Shown here: in pieces, positions 56,601 to 64,000 of the stretch | How the letters are laid out: each line of letters begins with the position of its first letter | How positions within the stretch are numbered: the stretch's first letter is position 1 | Source: Sternotherus odoratus | Taxonomy: Eukaryota; Chordata; Testudines; Kinosternidae | Length of the DNA stretch: 64,000 nt | Reading direction: 5' to 3' | NCBI GenBank assembly: GCA_032164245.1 | Contig: JAVMKO010000006.1 | Coordinates: 10,927,001-10,991,000, forward strand | Program-made: the position numbers and the translations under genes | Notes under the pieces: generated by a model | The model's database searches: none | The model's input: only the letters and a program-made list of their open reading frames with translations | Told to the model about the DNA's origin: nothing

Positions 56601-57925
56601 TCCCCTCCCCCACACACAAATGTCTATTTTTGTGCTTTTTAAGTGTTAGATGCCACCCGGTAACTAATTCTCTTCCATCTTTGATTGTTTCTGAGTCATA
56701 ACTACATTCATCTTTCTCCTTCCATCATCTGCACACTAGAGAGAAAGTAGAGGATTTTTTTTAAGGATTATATTTATAGAATATAAATATATATTATATT
56801 ATTATATATATTAAGTAGAGGATTTTTTTTTAAGGATTATATTTATAGAAATCCAATATATGCAGGCTCGACTAAATCTTGCTTCCACAGTGCTAGGCAC
56901 ATACTGTATTGGACCTTGTCTCTGTCCCCAACAAATATTTTTTCATTGGGGACACTGCATTTGCAGCAAAGATTGTGTCCCCGCTTGTGCACCTGGATGC
57001 AGTAACCCCATTCTGTTGGGATTGAAGCCACTGCTGTTGGCATTTCAAGCTGGCATTTCATTCATCAACACCAGTAAAATATTCTGCAGGGTGAATGATT
57101 TCCTCAGGGACATCTGTGCAGCCTGGCTGTTACCCTGTTCAAACATGTTGAAGGCAGACTTTACCCCTGAATGTTTGTTGTTTTAGTGAGGCCATGTCTA
57201 TGCAACAGGGACTATAGCAACATAGCCTCATACCCATCTGTAACAGGGAGTAGGAGCTAGTTACAGCCACCAGAAAGTTTACATGCTATAAAATGGTGCT
57301 GAAGATTACAAACTGCCACAAAGGCAAATTTAGCTGCATGTCTTGGATGAATCAAATATTGCGTAACTTTACACTAAGAGCCTGACAGAATTTCCACATG
57401 ACCTCACCCCGTTGGCACAGTGCCAGTCTTCTTTTGACAACAACCTCTTATTTTCAAAAGAAAAAGGCCCAGACTGTTAAACTGCCTAAAAATGCAGACA
57501 AGTGGTTTGACAATCCCACTAGGTGTCTACACATGGATCTGCAACATTAGCATGTACTGCTCCTGTAACATTGCATCCTTCAGCTGGAGCTTTCTAAAAT
57601 ACCTATTCTAAGAATACACCACTCAAAGAAAAGCATCTAGGTTAGAATAACTGTAAATCCATAACTGTCTTAATTATGAATGTATTCCTGCTGTATGGAT
57701 TATGGGTTTGTTTTTTTACAACTATCATGGCAAGTGCCAGATCAATAACATGGAAGTTACTTTTTTACTTACCAAGACACTTTTGTTTCACCCTCTCCAA
57801 TTCATTCTCTCTTCTTGCAGAAAGCACAACTAGAGCGCCTATCTTTGCTAGCTGATAAGCTAACTCTTCTCCAATTCCACTTGAGGCTCCTGTCACCCAG
57901 ATGACCTTGTCAGGCAGTTCATTTT
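41572..57925 (-). CDS. DHRS7: DHRS7 (dehydrogenase/reductase 7), exons 2 to last; first exon not in view
   Basis: Exons from 5' to 3' on the - strand: 57925-57773, 54722-54616, 53533-53294, 47578-47456, 42496-42281, 41610-41572. Phases agree and the frame is open: 291 residues plus a split first codon, against about 339 in human, so only the N-terminal anchor of about 47 residues is missing. All short-chain dehydrogenase landmarks are present: TGASSGIG (NADP(H) binding), DILVNNGG (variant of NNAG), 'TMSSVMG' with the catalytic Ser, YCASK with catalytic Tyr and Lys, and PGPV. DHRS7 is an ER-membrane NADPH-dependent carbonyl reductase reported to act on steroids and retinoids. No first exon with a leucine-rich anchor was recognised up to 64 kb. 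It converges with PCNX4. Confidence 0.96.
41611..42280. other. DHRS7 intron, no recognised element
   Basis: Nothing recognisable. Confidence 0.45.
42281..42496 (-). CDS. DHRS7: DHRS7 C-terminal substrate-side exon
   Basis: Acceptor 'cttttcttcccag', donor GTG|gtaagc. 72 codons including '[17 protein letters not shown]', '[13 protein letters not shown]' and '[17 protein letters not shown]', a Trp-rich segment typical for DHRS7. Confidence 0.96.
42497..43696. other. DHRS7 intron, no recognised element
   Basis: No exon was recognised; the frames of 94-102 codons here have no known similarity. A run of 11-12 G lies at about 43160-43171. Confidence 0.45.
43697..44434. mobile_element. hAT element with nested SINE
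   Basis: Left end 'cagggtgggcaaactttttg'; right end 'gtagtttgcctacccctg'. Flanks 'ccctaggc' (43689-43696) and 'ccttaggc' (44435-44442) form an 8-bp duplication with one mismatch. Without the 184-bp SINE at 43858 it would be about 555 bp. No transposase. It lies in a DHRS7 intron. Confidence 0.85.
43858..44041 (+). mobile_element. Tortoise-type (Cry) tRNA-derived SINE
   Basis: The tRNA-like head has an A box TAGCTCAGTGG (43869-43879) and a B box GGTTGTGAGTTCAATCC (43906-43922) at normal pol III spacing. The tail 'gggttggactagatgacctc', 'ctgaggtcccttccaactct' and 'ggattctatga' matches the 3' end of CR1, which supplies its reverse transcriptase. This is the architecture of the tRNA-Lys-derived SINE of cryptodiran turtles. 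It is nested in the hAT element and therefore younger. Confidence 0.9.
44524..46034 (-). mobile_element. CR1 LINE, 5'-truncated, with an open 435-codon RT frame
   Basis: Read on the - strand, the frame is open from 46034 to the stop at 44729: '[11 protein letters not shown]', '[18 protein letters not shown]', '[15 protein letters not shown]', '[13 protein letters not shown]' and 'FADDTKL' (catalytic Asp pair), then the C-terminal part ending '[10 protein letters not shown]'. A 3' UTR of about 200 bp follows, ending in copies of TTCTTATG (+ strand 'aagaacataagaacataag'), the CR1 tail repeat. Lack of any stop or frameshift in 1.3 kb indicates a recent copy. The endonuclease and ORF1 are missing, so it cannot move alone. 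It is antisense to PCNX4 and in sense with DHRS7, in a DHRS7 intron. Confidence 0.95.
46035..47068. other. DHRS7 intron, no recognised element
   Basis: Nothing recognisable. Confidence 0.45.
47069..47275. mobile_element. MITE of about 205 bp
   Basis: Left 'ggcccagatttgtaaaggta' + 'tttagac', right 'gcctaaatacctttaaaaat' + 'gtgggcc' are imperfect inverted copies. An internal hairpin 'aaatcccattgccaatggga' + 'ttt' is also seen. It ends about 180 bp from the DHRS7 exon at 47456. Confidence 0.7.
47456..47578 (-). CDS. DHRS7: DHRS7 exon with the PGPV motif
   Basis: Acceptor 'catttcttttag', donor AAG|gtaagg. 41 codons: '[18 protein letters not shown]', then '[11 protein letters not shown]'. The PGPV loop positions the nicotinamide ring in SDR enzymes. 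Confidence 0.96.
47579..49419. other. DHRS7 intron, probably repeat-rich
   Basis: No exon was recognised. 48360-49240 reads like a diverged LTR- or retroposon-derived stretch ('gaacaagaaataagtttaac', 'gcaacttgtatgcaaatatc' on the reverse strand), but without clear ends. Confidence 0.35.
49420..49690. mobile_element. MITE of about 270 bp
   Basis: Left 'aggtatgtctacattgtaat' + 'caggaggtg', right 'cacctcccaagtgcagggta' + 'gacgcatcc' are imperfect inverted ends. The interior phrase 'ctcaagctagctttcaatag' fits a known turtle MITE type. Confidence 0.6.
49691..51342. other. DHRS7 intron, no recognised element
   Basis: Nothing recognisable. Short frames lack similarity. Confidence 0.45.
51343..52310. 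mobile_element. CpG-rich hAT element with perfect 8-bp target duplication
   Basis: Ends CAGGGGTGGGGAACC and GGTTCCCCACCCCTG are exact inverted repeats over 15 bp. The flanks are 'cactaccc' on both sides (51335-51342 and 52311-52318). The interior from 51400 to 51720 is a CpG-dense patchwork of direct and inverted copies of 'cggctcccccaggc' and 'ccttcggcgagcgcggag'. From 51770 to 52020 it is G-rich ('gggcggggaggggggcagga'-like). Frames of up to 171 codons appear on both strands from this composition and are not genes. It lies in a DHRS7 intron about 1 kb from the catalytic exon. Confidence 0.9.
52319..53293. other. DHRS7 intron, no recognised element
   Basis: Contains a (TA)n run at about 53097-53111. 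Nothing else was recognised. Confidence 0.45.
53294..53533 (-). CDS. DHRS7: DHRS7 exon with the catalytic residues
   Basis: Acceptor 'agaaacaatctgaag'-type site ending in 'ttttctgaag', donor CAG|gtaagc. Exactly 80 codons: 'IDILVNNGG', '[13 protein letters not shown]' (structural Asn), '[15 protein letters not shown]' (catalytic Ser) and '[10 protein letters not shown]' (Tyr and Lys of the YxxxK motif). The whole catalytic tetrad lies in this one exon. Confidence 0.97.
53810..53925. mobile_element. Short MITE, about 116 bp
   Basis: Left 'gggtgaccagacagcaagtg', right 'ggacatctagtcacc'. The outer 'ggtgaccaga' and 'tctagtcacc' are inverted copies with one mismatch. Both sides read TA-rich (tta / ata), compatible with a TA duplication. 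It has an internal run of G (about 53839-53852). Confidence 0.7.
53926..54615. other. DHRS7 intron, no recognised element
   Basis: Contains a short (AC)n run at about 54481-54494. The 131-codon frame at 54068-54463 has no known similarity. Confidence 0.45.
54616..54722 (-). CDS. DHRS7: DHRS7 exon (short, 107 nt)
   Basis: Acceptor 'cttttactttag', donor AGA|gtgagt. Reads '[18 protein letters not shown]' and '[14 protein letters not shown]'; the LPLDLTD stretch is the SDR adenine-pocket Asp motif. The stop codons seen in the flanks are outside the splice sites. Confidence 0.95.
54723..56745. other. DHRS7 intron, no recognised element
   Basis: A MITE-like phrase is at about 55420-55500 ('acacggcaagttagtgtaca'), without a matching partner end. 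Nothing else was recognised. Confidence 0.45.
56746..56850. repeat. Local direct duplication around an AT core
   Basis: 'agtagaggattttttttaag' + 'gattatatttatagaa' occurs at 56746-56781 and again at 56813-56850, one T longer, separated by an AT-only core. The period is about 67 bp. Confidence 0.85.
56851..57772. other. DHRS7 intron, no recognised element
   Basis: The 108-codon + strand frame at 56860-57186 has no known similarity or exon structure. Confidence 0.45.
57773..57925 (-). CDS. DHRS7: DHRS7 exon with the cofactor-binding Rossmann motif
   Basis: Acceptor 'tttcaacag', donor CTTG|gtaagt. The first two bases finish a codon begun in the missing exon. Reads '[20 protein letters not shown]' and '[16 protein letters not shown]'. 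TGASSGIG binds the dinucleotide; the Arg pair after LSA suggests NADP(H) preference, as in the family. Confidence 0.96.
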
Positions 57926-58198
57926 CTGTTGAAATGACCAAGAAAGCAGTTTATGGATCACTGCCAATGGTGATTCAAATCTGCAGTTTACATAGAAACA
58001 TGGAACCTCACAATAGTATTATAATAAAGTCGCTTGTCAATGTATAACCAGCTATTAAGATTACATGGATAAGTGCTCAGAAAGTCAAGCAGTTCCAGAG
58101 TTATCAGCACATGCAACCACAATTTTGCCCTTTTGTATAACTTTGATTGCACATTTCAGTGCAGTCTTACTATTTTTATATGTAATTTTCCCCCTATA

Positions 58199-60637
58199 GA
58201 ATCATAGAATATCAGGGTTGGAAGGGACCTCAGGAAGTCATCTAGTCCAACCCCCTGCTCAAAGCAGGATCAATCTCCAACTAAATCATCCCAGCCAAGG
58301 CTTTGTCAAGCCTGACCTTAAAAGCCTCTAAGGAAGGAGATTCTACCACCTTCCTAGGTAACCCATTCCAGTGCTTCACCACCCTCCTAGTGAAAAAAAG
58401 TTTTTCCTAATATCCAACCTAAACCTTCCCCACTGCAACTTGAAACCATTACTCCTTGTTCTGTCATCTGGTACCACTGAGAACAGTCTAGATCCAGCCT
58501 CTTTGGAACCCCCTTTCAGGTAGTTGAAAGCAGCTATCAAATCTCCCCTCCGTCTTCTCTTCTGTAGACTAAACAATCCCAGTTCCCTCAGCCTCTCCTC
58601 ATAAGTCATGTGCTCCAGGCCCCTAATCATTTTTGTTGCCCTCTGGACTCTTTCCAATTTTTCCACATCTTTCTTATAGTGTGAGCCCCAAAACTGGACA
58701 CAGTATTCCAGATGAGGTCTCACCAATGTCAAATAGAGGGGAAACGATCACGTCCCTTGATCTGCTGGCAAACCTACTTATACATCCCAAAATGCCGTTA
58801 GCCTTCTTGGCAACAAGGGCACACTATAGACTCATGTCCAGTTTCTCGTCCACTGTAACCCCCAGATTCTTTTCTGCAGAACTGCTGCCTAGCCATTTGA
58901 TCCCTAGTCTGTAGCGGTGCATGGGATTCTTCTGTCCTAAGTGCAGAACTCTACACTTGTCCTTGTTGACCTGTAGGAGCTGAATTTTATAATCGTACTA
59001 ATTATTATAAGAATTAATGTAAACTTTAATTTTATTTTATAACCAAAAGAAATGACTGTTTGAAACTATGATGTTTCCAATATGCATTACAATTAGCACA
59101 AAGTTAGTAAGAGACAGGAGATGGTTAATAATTAGTAAGAGATGGGATTTTTTATTGTTTATGTTAAATAGATTAGAGGAATGTTGAAGGCTTGAAGCCA
59201 ATGTGAATTATTTAAGCTATAAAGGCTTAATTTACAATGTGCTTTGTTACCTTTGACAATTTTAGTAAAAGATTGTCTGTATGAATGAAGAATGCATGCA
59301 TCAGGAAAAGAGAACCATTATTCTGTAAGAGCCAATGATGGTTAAAAAAGAAGGGACGAAAAGGATTTATCCAAAACCATTAAAGTGCATTCATAATTGA
59401 GGAAGGGCAAATTGACAACCCTACGTGAAGGTTGGCACCCCTAAAGACAAGAGATTACCTTAATTTTGGACAGGAAACCCTTGAAATGTTAACATTAGAT
59501 AACCCCAATCAAGGACTAACCTGTCACAAACTGACACAGCAAAATTCATAGACTGCAACAGAGAAAAGGAACTATAAAGACGGGGTGCTTTTGCCATGGG
59601 ACTTTGGGTTTGTTTTGCCATACACAGGAGCTTTGGATTGTGACAGACAAGAGCCCAGCTTCCCTCTGCGACAAATCAGACAAGACGGATTTAGACTTTG
59701 GACTGGTAACTATAAACATTAACTGGCAGAACTTGTGTGTGAAAATAAAAACACATATGCTAACTGTGTTATATTTTTAATAAATGCCTTTTCACCCCTT
59801 TTTTAACCAGCTGGTTAAAACAATGGCTCTTACAGAATAATGATTCTCTTTTCCTGATGCATGCATTCCTCATTCAGATAGACAATCTTACTAAAATTGT
59901 CAAGGTAACAAAACACATTGTAAATTAAGCCTTTATAGCTTAAATGATTCACATTGGCTTCAAGCCTTCAACATTCCTCTAATCTATTTAACATAAAACA
60001 CACAATAAAAAAATCCTCTCTTACTAACTATTAACCATCTCCTGTCCCTTCTTACTAACTTTGTAACAAAAGGTGCTAATTGTAATGCATATTGGAAACA
60101 TCACAGTTTCAAACAAACAGTCATTTCTTTCGGTTATAAAATAAAATTAAAGTTTACATTAATTCTTATAATAATTAGTACAATTATAAAATTCAGCTCC
60201 TACAGAACTGCATCAATTTTTTTTTGGCCCAATCCTCTGATTTGTCTAGGTCCCTCTGTATCCTATCCCTATCCTCAGAGTATCTACAACTCCTCCCAGT
60301 TTAGTGTCATTTGCAATCTTGCTGAGGGTGCAGTCCACACCATCCTCCAGATCATTGATAAAGATATTGAATAAAACTGGCCCCAGGACCAACCTTGGGG
60401 CACTTCACTTGATACTGGCTGCCAACTAGACATGGAGCCATTGATCACTACCCGTTGAGCCGGATGATCCAGACAGCTTTCTATCCACCTTATGGTCCAT
60501 TCATCCAGCCCATACTTCTTTAACTTGCTGGCAAGAATACTGTGGGAGACCTTATCAAAAGCTTTCCTAAAGTCAAGGAAGAACATATCCACCACTTTTC
60601 CATCATCCACAGAGCCAGTTATCTCATCATAGAAGGC
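58199..60637 (-). pseudogene. Older CR1 LINE, interrupted by a palindromic insertion
   Basis: From its 3' tail at 58199 ('agaatcatagaatatcaggg') the element runs leftward-to-rightward on the + strand as reverse complement. 58376-58732 codes on the - strand for '[18 protein letters not shown]' and '[18 protein letters not shown]'. The upstream part of the same RT, 60284-60637, reads 'FFLDFRKAFDKVSHSILA' and 'WIESCLDHPAQRVVINGS'. Frameshifts are present (for instance after '[10 protein letters not shown]'). Removing the insertion at 58972-60204 joins the two halves at a canonical CR1 position. The total CR1 part is about 1.2 kb. Confidence 0.9.
58972..60204. mobile_element. 1.23-kb palindromic element nested in the CR1
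   Basis: The left arm (58972 to about 59370) starts TGTAGGAGCTGAATTTTATA. The right arm (about 59780 to 60204) ends with its reverse complement ...TTCAGCTCCTACA. The arms match over about 400 bp with few small indels. The middle (59371-59779) is single-copy and has AATAAA near 59779 and a TATAAA-like 'ctataaagacgg' near 59571. Flanks 'gacc' and 'gaact' fit a duplicated CR1 'GAACC' of 4-5 bp. TG...CA ends and that duplication length suit an LTR; the long inverted arms suit a foldback DNA element. No coding frame. Confidence 0.8.
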
Positions 60638-61379
60638 AACACACCCCACACCGATTTTTTTAAAGCTATCGAGGGTACACACATCCACCCTTCCTCCCCC
60701 TACCCAAAAAAGAAATCTACATTATTAAATGATATTTGTTGAACCACCAAAGATATTGCATGTGTCCTCTCAGACTAGGCACACTTCTGTCCCCTCTTCC
60801 CTTTACAGCTGAAAGCTAATCTCCTCTCCTGGTCAGATTTTCCATCCCCCCAGATATTTAGGACTGATTCACTGCCACTGTTCAGCTGAGATTATAATTA
60901 TTCCCCCATATTATGGTTGTGCCCACAGTCGCTGAAGGGGCCATACTGAGAATGCTCAGTCAGGACAAACAGCAAAGAATAGGGTAGAGGATCCTCAAAA
61001 CTGGTGGTTTATTCTAATAATTAACTCCAATTCCCTCCTTGTCACAATTTTCTAAGGGTAGAGGATAACAATCCAATCACTTTCATGCCTTCCTTGTGCC
61101 CTGGTCATGATATCAACCTGATGAAGCAAAAGTTGTCATATCCTTACCCAACAACAGGCAAAATGGAGGTGTCATAATCGCCCAGTCCTTGGGACCTAGT
61201 TCTGACATTAACTGGATGTACCCTAGTTATAAATGTCATTGCCAATCAGAACACAGACTGGAAGATGATCCCTACTGCCTACCACAAAACCACTCCAGGT
61301 GAATCTTAGCCAAAGGCAGAGGTCAGAAAACCCAGCTAGGGCCAGAAGTCAGGGAACATCAGGGAGCCTTCCCTGCCAG
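60638..61379. other. Stretch with no recognised gene
   Basis: Nothing recognisable. It lies upstream of the DHRS7 exons seen and is probably part of its first intron. Confidence 0.45.
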
Positions 61380-61451
61380 GAGTTCAAGGACCGGGCAGGA
61401 AGGTCCTGTAAGATGGATGTGGCCCCAAGGGCCGTAGTTTGCCCACCCCTG
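61380..61451. mobile_element. Isolated hAT right end
   Basis: 'gtggccccaagggccgtagt' + 'ttgcccacccctg' is the typical hAT right terminus. The matching left end was not found within the preceding 700 bp, so the rest is missing or very diverged. Confidence 0.55.
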
Positions 61452-62395
61452 CTCTAACTGCTGTTTGTTTTCACTGCTAGTGTTCTAGCTGCTTCTGTTA
61501 CAGCCACTGTATCTGGGACAGTGGAAGATGGAGACCCTACTTTCTAGTCACTGTCTTTTAAACAGATTTTTCAGTCTTGATCAGAGAAGATTTTCTTAAG
61601 ACAGTCCCCTTTGTGAGCACAACTCTTCAAGAGTTTTTCTGTCAAACATGGTCCAATTCTGAGAAATCTAGGATCCTTTTAACTAAGCTTTAATGAAAAG
61701 GAAGACTACAGTCATAAAGAGATATAAGAAAGTCTGAGATCTCCTCTTCTTATTCCTCCCTTATATGGATGATCTCCTTTATATTTGTGTTGTATAGCAC
61801 ACACGGGCACATTATGAACAAAGTTCAACACATCTTGTCCTGGGACAGAAGATGGACATTTATGTGCACAGTTTTGATCATGTTTGAATTAGCAGGCTTA
61901 TCTAGTGTTTTTCTATCACTTGTATCCTCTGATCTTTGGTCCAGTTTTGGTGGTTGTTTATTTTAAACATAAGCAAACATTTCTCAGGTTAATTGATAAA
62001 ATCATGACGTGCAGTATTTTTAGACACGTCAGATAAGGTCATCCTACAAATAGCAAATACATCTAAACAAATTCATTTTCTTGCAGTAAGAACACAACTG
62101 TTAGGGTGGCATGACACAGATGTTGCCCTGCAATTGGGAGTAAAGCTACTCCAGAATTTGATCAAGTTAATTGCAATCCTATTGTGTGCATTCAGCTACC
62201 ATGAATTAATGAAATAGATCACATAAGGATTTGTTTGAATAAGCAGGGCTTCTAGAGGCAAGGTCAAATGTTGGCTGCAGGCTTGCAGTTTTGCTAATCA
62301 GAAAGAGAGGAGGGGAGAAGAAAGTCAACAAATTAAGACAAAGTAAGTGGTTGGAAATCTTCGTTTGGGTGCCTTTAATAAAGCCTTAGTCATAA
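61452..62395. other. Stretch with no recognised gene
   Basis: Nothing recognisable. Confidence 0.45.
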
Positions 62396-62660
62396 TAAGC
62401 TTCATGTCTACACTGTGCTCCTTACAGTGGCAGAGCTGAGCCCCTACCATAGACGTACTGTAAGGAACGTAGTGTAGCTATTTTGTGCTAACAAAATAAA
62501 ACCACCCCTTTGTCAACAGGAGGGCATCTCCTGCCAAGAGAGCACGGTCCACACCAGTGCTCTTAATCAGTAAAACTTCTGTCGTTCAAGGAGGTGGTTT
62601 TTTCATACCCTTGACCAACAAAAGTTTTACTGATGAAAGTGCAGTGTAGATGTAGCCTAA
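62396..62660. mobile_element. MITE of about 265 bp
   Basis: Left 'aagcttcatgtctacactgt' + 'gctcc', right 'gtgcagtgtagatgtagcct' are imperfect inverted ends. Internal phrases 'gtcaacaggagggcatctcc' and 'gaggtggttttttcatac' match a MITE type that I recall as common in turtles. Confidence 0.65.
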
Positions 62661-63414
62661 GATTGTTAGAAATGTTTTGTTGGTAAGTAGTTTAGTGAAG
62701 TTAGGAGAGGTGATGACCCAGTATCAGCTCTGTATTTTGTAAAAGTTAAGTTATAAAAAGACTAGATAATAGAGTGAGCTTTGGATCAGTTCTCTGAAGC
62801 TATCCTAAGAAACTTTTCCCAGACACCACACTCCACGGAAGGGAAGTGACTGGCGATCGCTGACCTGCTGCTAGTTACTCATCTCATCTCAGATTCTAGG
62901 TAATTATTTGGAATGTTCTAAACCTATTGCCTGTGTGTGTGCTTAAATCTAATAAATAGTAGTTTTAGAAAAGAGCTACTGGGGAAATTTTGCGCCACTG
63001 CACATGTGCAGAATTCATGTCTTCCGCAGCTTTCTTTGCTTCCCCGTAGAAAAAATGACTGACAGGGAAGAAAAAGGTAAGCTGCAAGGGCAGTCACGCA
63101 ACACTCCCTACCTGTGAAGGTACAGTGTTTCATGTACTTGAAGCAGCCAGCGAAGAGATAAAACAAACAATGACATCCCAGCCCATGGCTCTTACTCTAA
63201 GCCAGGATCAGCTGCTTGTATCAGCTGGGCTGGAGGCAGGAGAGGACAGGACTTCCTCTTCCCCGTGCAAGGAGTGACTCGAGCGGTGTCAGACCCACCC
63301 CCAGCTGCAGGAAGCGCCGCATCCTCCCTCCCCTGCTTCCTCCCCATATTGCTCCTCAGCTAATTGCAGTAAAAAAGGAGCTTTTCCACTTACATTAACA
63401 CATTTTTATTGAAT
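62661..63414. other. Stretch with no recognised gene
   Basis: Searched for the first DHRS7 exon (a start codon followed by a Leu-rich anchor) on the - strand. None was convincing, including the GC-rich part at 63220-63350. Confidence 0.4.
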
Positions 63415-63720
63415 TACAGTAGACTCAATTATCCAGGATGATAGGGGAAAAAAATAATTCTGGTTAATAAAATCCCAGATAATCACCATCCATAGGAAAT
63501 ATTAGGAGAGGGGGTTGGTTCACCAGCCACCCTGCACCCGAGGGTGGGGTGTTAGTTCACTGGCTGCCCTGCACCGGGGGCAGAGGGGCGGAGTTTTGTG
63601 TGCTTGGGGCAGCAGCAATGCCAGAGCCGGCCCTACGAGTTGTGCATATTTTTTTATTACATTCTGGTTAAAATCCACATCCTGGTTAATCCAATCCTGG
63701 ATAATCGAGAGTCTACTGTA
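63415..63720. mobile_element. Tc1/mariner (pogo/Tigger-like) MITE
   Basis: Left TACAGTAGACTCAATTATCC + 'aggat', right 'atcctggataatcgagagtc' + 'tactgta'. The inverted ends are about 25 bp and bounded by TA on both sides (63415-63416, 63719-63720). No transposase frame. Confidence 0.8.
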
Positions 63721-63880
63721 ATTTGAAAGCAGTGAGAAAGTAAATTTAAACCCTATTTAAAATAAATTTACCCTAACAGTGTTAAATATAAAAATGTTTG
63801 ATTTCTGGGGGTGGGGGTGTCACACTCTGAGGCTTGATGTTTGAAAGGGCTCACCAATACAAAAAGTTTGAGAACCACTG
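63721..63880. mobile_element. hAT right end
   Basis: 'ttgaaagggctcaccaatac' + 'aaaaagtttgagaaccactg' ends at 63880 with the standard hAT terminus (CAGTGGTTCTCAAAC in reverse). The left end was not identified; the 63720 MITE may have been inserted into this element. Confidence 0.6.
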
Positions 63881-64000
63881 TAATGTACAGTGACCCCTTC
63901 CCCTGCAGCTGTGGAGCGATGGGGTAAGAAATGAGGTGGCAAGGACTAGCAGCTAGGAGACACAGGCTAGGGCACTCCCAGCAGCATAGGGGAGATCAGA

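Noticed and set aside
63220..63350. GC-rich patch as the DHRS7 first exon or promoter
   Set aside because: No Leu-rich anchor with a matching donor phase on the - strand, and the patch is short and CpG-poor.

Overview
The window is vertebrate nuclear DNA, most likely from a hidden-necked (cryptodiran) turtle. Three things support this. First, two intron-split genes, PCNX4 on the + strand and DHRS7 on the - strand, lie tail to tail; this is the order I recall from human chromosome 14q23. Second, the repeats are CR1 and RTE LINEs, a DIRS-type retrotransposon, MIR/L2-like pieces and many hAT and Tc1/mariner-like MITEs, a mix typical of turtles and other sauropsids. Third, there is a tRNA-derived SINE with a CR1-like tail, of the tortoise (Cry) type. 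No bacterial or viral gene system is present. Most short reading frames in the window are chance frames or frames inside repeats.

Layout. 1-24.5 kb: no host gene recognised. It holds CR1 3' ends, a solo LTR with both signals, a decayed RTE LINE, two copies of one unclassified repeat family, hAT and mariner-like MITEs, a 40-bp-arm hairpin, and a broken DIRS element (18.3-20.3 kb, - strand). 24.6-25.6 kb: a CpG island with a YY1-like motif, the probable PCNX4 promoter. 25.6-30 kb: PCNX4 5' intron. 29.95-39.3 kb: ten PCNX4 coding exons. All splice phases fit and give an uninterrupted protein of 1,189 residues, close to the human length of about 1,172. 39.3-41.4 kb: a short convergent intergenic gap with one hAT MITE. 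41.4-57.9 kb: the last six coding exons of DHRS7, 291 residues plus a split codon. The first exon (membrane anchor) is not seen and probably lies beyond 64 kb. The DHRS7 introns carry a hAT with a SINE nested in it, a CR1 copy with an open 435-codon reverse-transcriptase frame, a CpG-rich hAT with perfect 8-bp target duplications, and a 1.23-kb palindromic element nested in an older CR1.

The two genes have separate jobs. PCNX4 is a multi-pass membrane protein of the pecanex family whose biochemical role is poorly known. DHRS7 is an ER-anchored short-chain dehydrogenase/reductase acting on steroid/retinoid-type substrates. I found no new gene system. The most unusual objects are structural: the nested palindrome, the CpG-rich hAT in a DHRS7 intron, and the rearranged DIRS copy. 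All coordinates were derived by eye from splice consensus, phase and protein similarity recalled from memory; no alignment was run.
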